Positions 7,373 through 7,595 of a DNA stretch of 7,595 bases are shown one piece after another. The notes beneath the pieces are model-generated. The model was given only the letters and a program-made list of their open reading frames with translations. It was not told where the DNA came from and did not search any database. The stretch lies in contig JAHRFV010000093.1 of the NCBI GenBank assembly GCA_019084435.1, forward strand, positions 1 through 7,595, given 5' to 3'. Source of the DNA: Dethiosulfatibacter sp. GTDB taxonomy: Bacteria; Bacillota_A; Clostridia; Tissierellales; Dethiosulfatibacteraceae. Both the position numbers and the translations under genes were made by a program. Position 1 is the first letter of the stretch, and each line of letters starts with the position of its first letter.

Positions 7373-7377
7373 ATACA

Positions 7378-7384
7378 ATCCTTT
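7378..7384 (-). promoter_or_regulatory. Ribosome binding site deciding the kinase start at 7372
   Basis: AAAGGAT on the minus strand lies about 6 nt before ATG 7372. No comparable site precedes the in-frame TTG at 7438. Confidence 0.75.
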
Positions 7385-7409
7385 CAATTTAAATATATAA
7401 CTGAGTTTG

Positions 7410-7438
7410 ATTATATAACAAAAAATTTCAACCGACAA
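7410..7438 (-). promoter_or_regulatory. Promoter of the sensor kinase gene
   Basis: On the minus strand -35 TTGTCG (7433-7438, 4 of 6) and a perfect -10 TATAAT (7410-7415) are separated by 17 bp. Transcription would start near 7403, about 31 nt before ATG 7372. Its weak -35 would suit activation by a regulator, but no operator is clearly visible. Confidence 0.6.
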
Positions 7439-7595
7439 CCAATAAGCATTTTGGGGTTGCGTTACTTTACTGTAGGAAAAAGAAGAATAGACTGCTCCCT
7501 CTTGTTAAGATAGATTTACTGATTTTCATTTTAGCATATTTTAACGAGAAAGTGTGACGGTTTTTCCAGCACCCTGCGTTTGTCATTGACAACGA
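7439..7595. other. Intergenic region upstream of the kinase promoter, no supported gene
   Basis: I see no gene here on either strand. One minus-strand frame is open from the window edge to a TAA at 7531-7533, ending in VLEKPSHFLVKIC. It could be the last residues of an upstream gene, but 20 codons are too few to judge. A second minus frame gives a 39-residue ORF (7467-7586) without a visible ribosome binding site. The region is otherwise AT-rich, with no clear terminator hairpin for an upstream gene. Confidence 0.5.
7580..7592. repeat. Short perfect palindrome TTGTCA-T-TGACAA
   Basis: Two 6-bp arms are perfectly complementary around a single central base. This size and spacing suit a binding site for a dimeric regulator of a gene beyond the right edge, or the end of a dispersed element. 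It lies about 140 bp upstream of the kinase -35, too far for an obvious role there. A 13-bp palindrome can also arise by chance. Confidence 0.4.

Noticed and set aside
7373..7438. Kinase N-terminal extension from TTG 7438
   Set aside because: The TTG lies in the predicted -35 box and lacks a ribosome binding site, while ATG 7372 has one.
7465..7473. ACAGTAAAG on the minus strand, like the AgrA/LytTR half-site ACAGTTAAG
   Set aside because: Only one good copy is present. No second half-site is at the expected 12-13 bp spacing, and it is not directly against the -35.
7467..7586. 39-residue minus-strand ORF (starts MTNAGCWKNR) as a signal peptide precursor for the kinase
   Set aside because: Tempting because peptide precursors sit near AgrC-like kinases and it has one cysteine. 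But there is no ribosome binding site, no leader or processing motif, and its end is a low-complexity Phe run.
1..7595. CRISPR arrays, tRNA or rRNA genes, transposase genes
   Set aside because: No regularly spaced repeats, no cloverleaf sequences and no transposase motifs were seen on either strand.

Overview
The window looks like chromosomal DNA from a low-GC Gram-positive bacterium, most likely one of the Clostridia. The evidence is AT-rich sequence, strong AGGAGG-type ribosome binding sites, a T-box leader ahead of a leucine biosynthesis gene, and an AgrC-like sensor kinase. No species can be named from the sequence alone. Every gene I can support lies on the minus strand, so transcription runs from high to low coordinates.

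Layout in order of transcription. Bases 7373-7595 are intergenic and carry a good promoter close to the kinase start. Bases 6065-7372 encode a multi-membrane-span GHKL-type sensor histidine kinase. A second good promoter (6029-6057) follows directly after the kinase stop. It leads into four closely packed genes: a membrane-anchored extracytoplasmic protein of unknown function (4664-5974), two ABC-2 type permeases (3443-4660 and 2238-3446), and an ABC ATPase (1532-2248). These are joined by a 3-bp gap, a 4-bp overlap and an 11-bp overlap, so they are almost certainly one operon. After only about 26 bp the leuA promoter begins, with no intrinsic terminator in between. A complete T-box leader (about 1195-1469) with a leucine CTC specifier and its terminator follows, then leuA (2-isopropylmalate synthase), which runs off the left edge of the window.

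Inferred working model: the kinase senses something at the membrane, possibly a peptide, by analogy with AgrC relatives. The four-gene unit forms a heterodimeric ABC exporter with an anchored accessory protein. No response regulator is encoded in the window, so the link between kinase and exporter rests on adjacency only. leuA is a separate unit controlled by the charging state of tRNA-Leu, although exporter transcripts may read into its leader. The most interesting part is the unassigned anchored protein plus exporter next to an apparently partnerless kinase.
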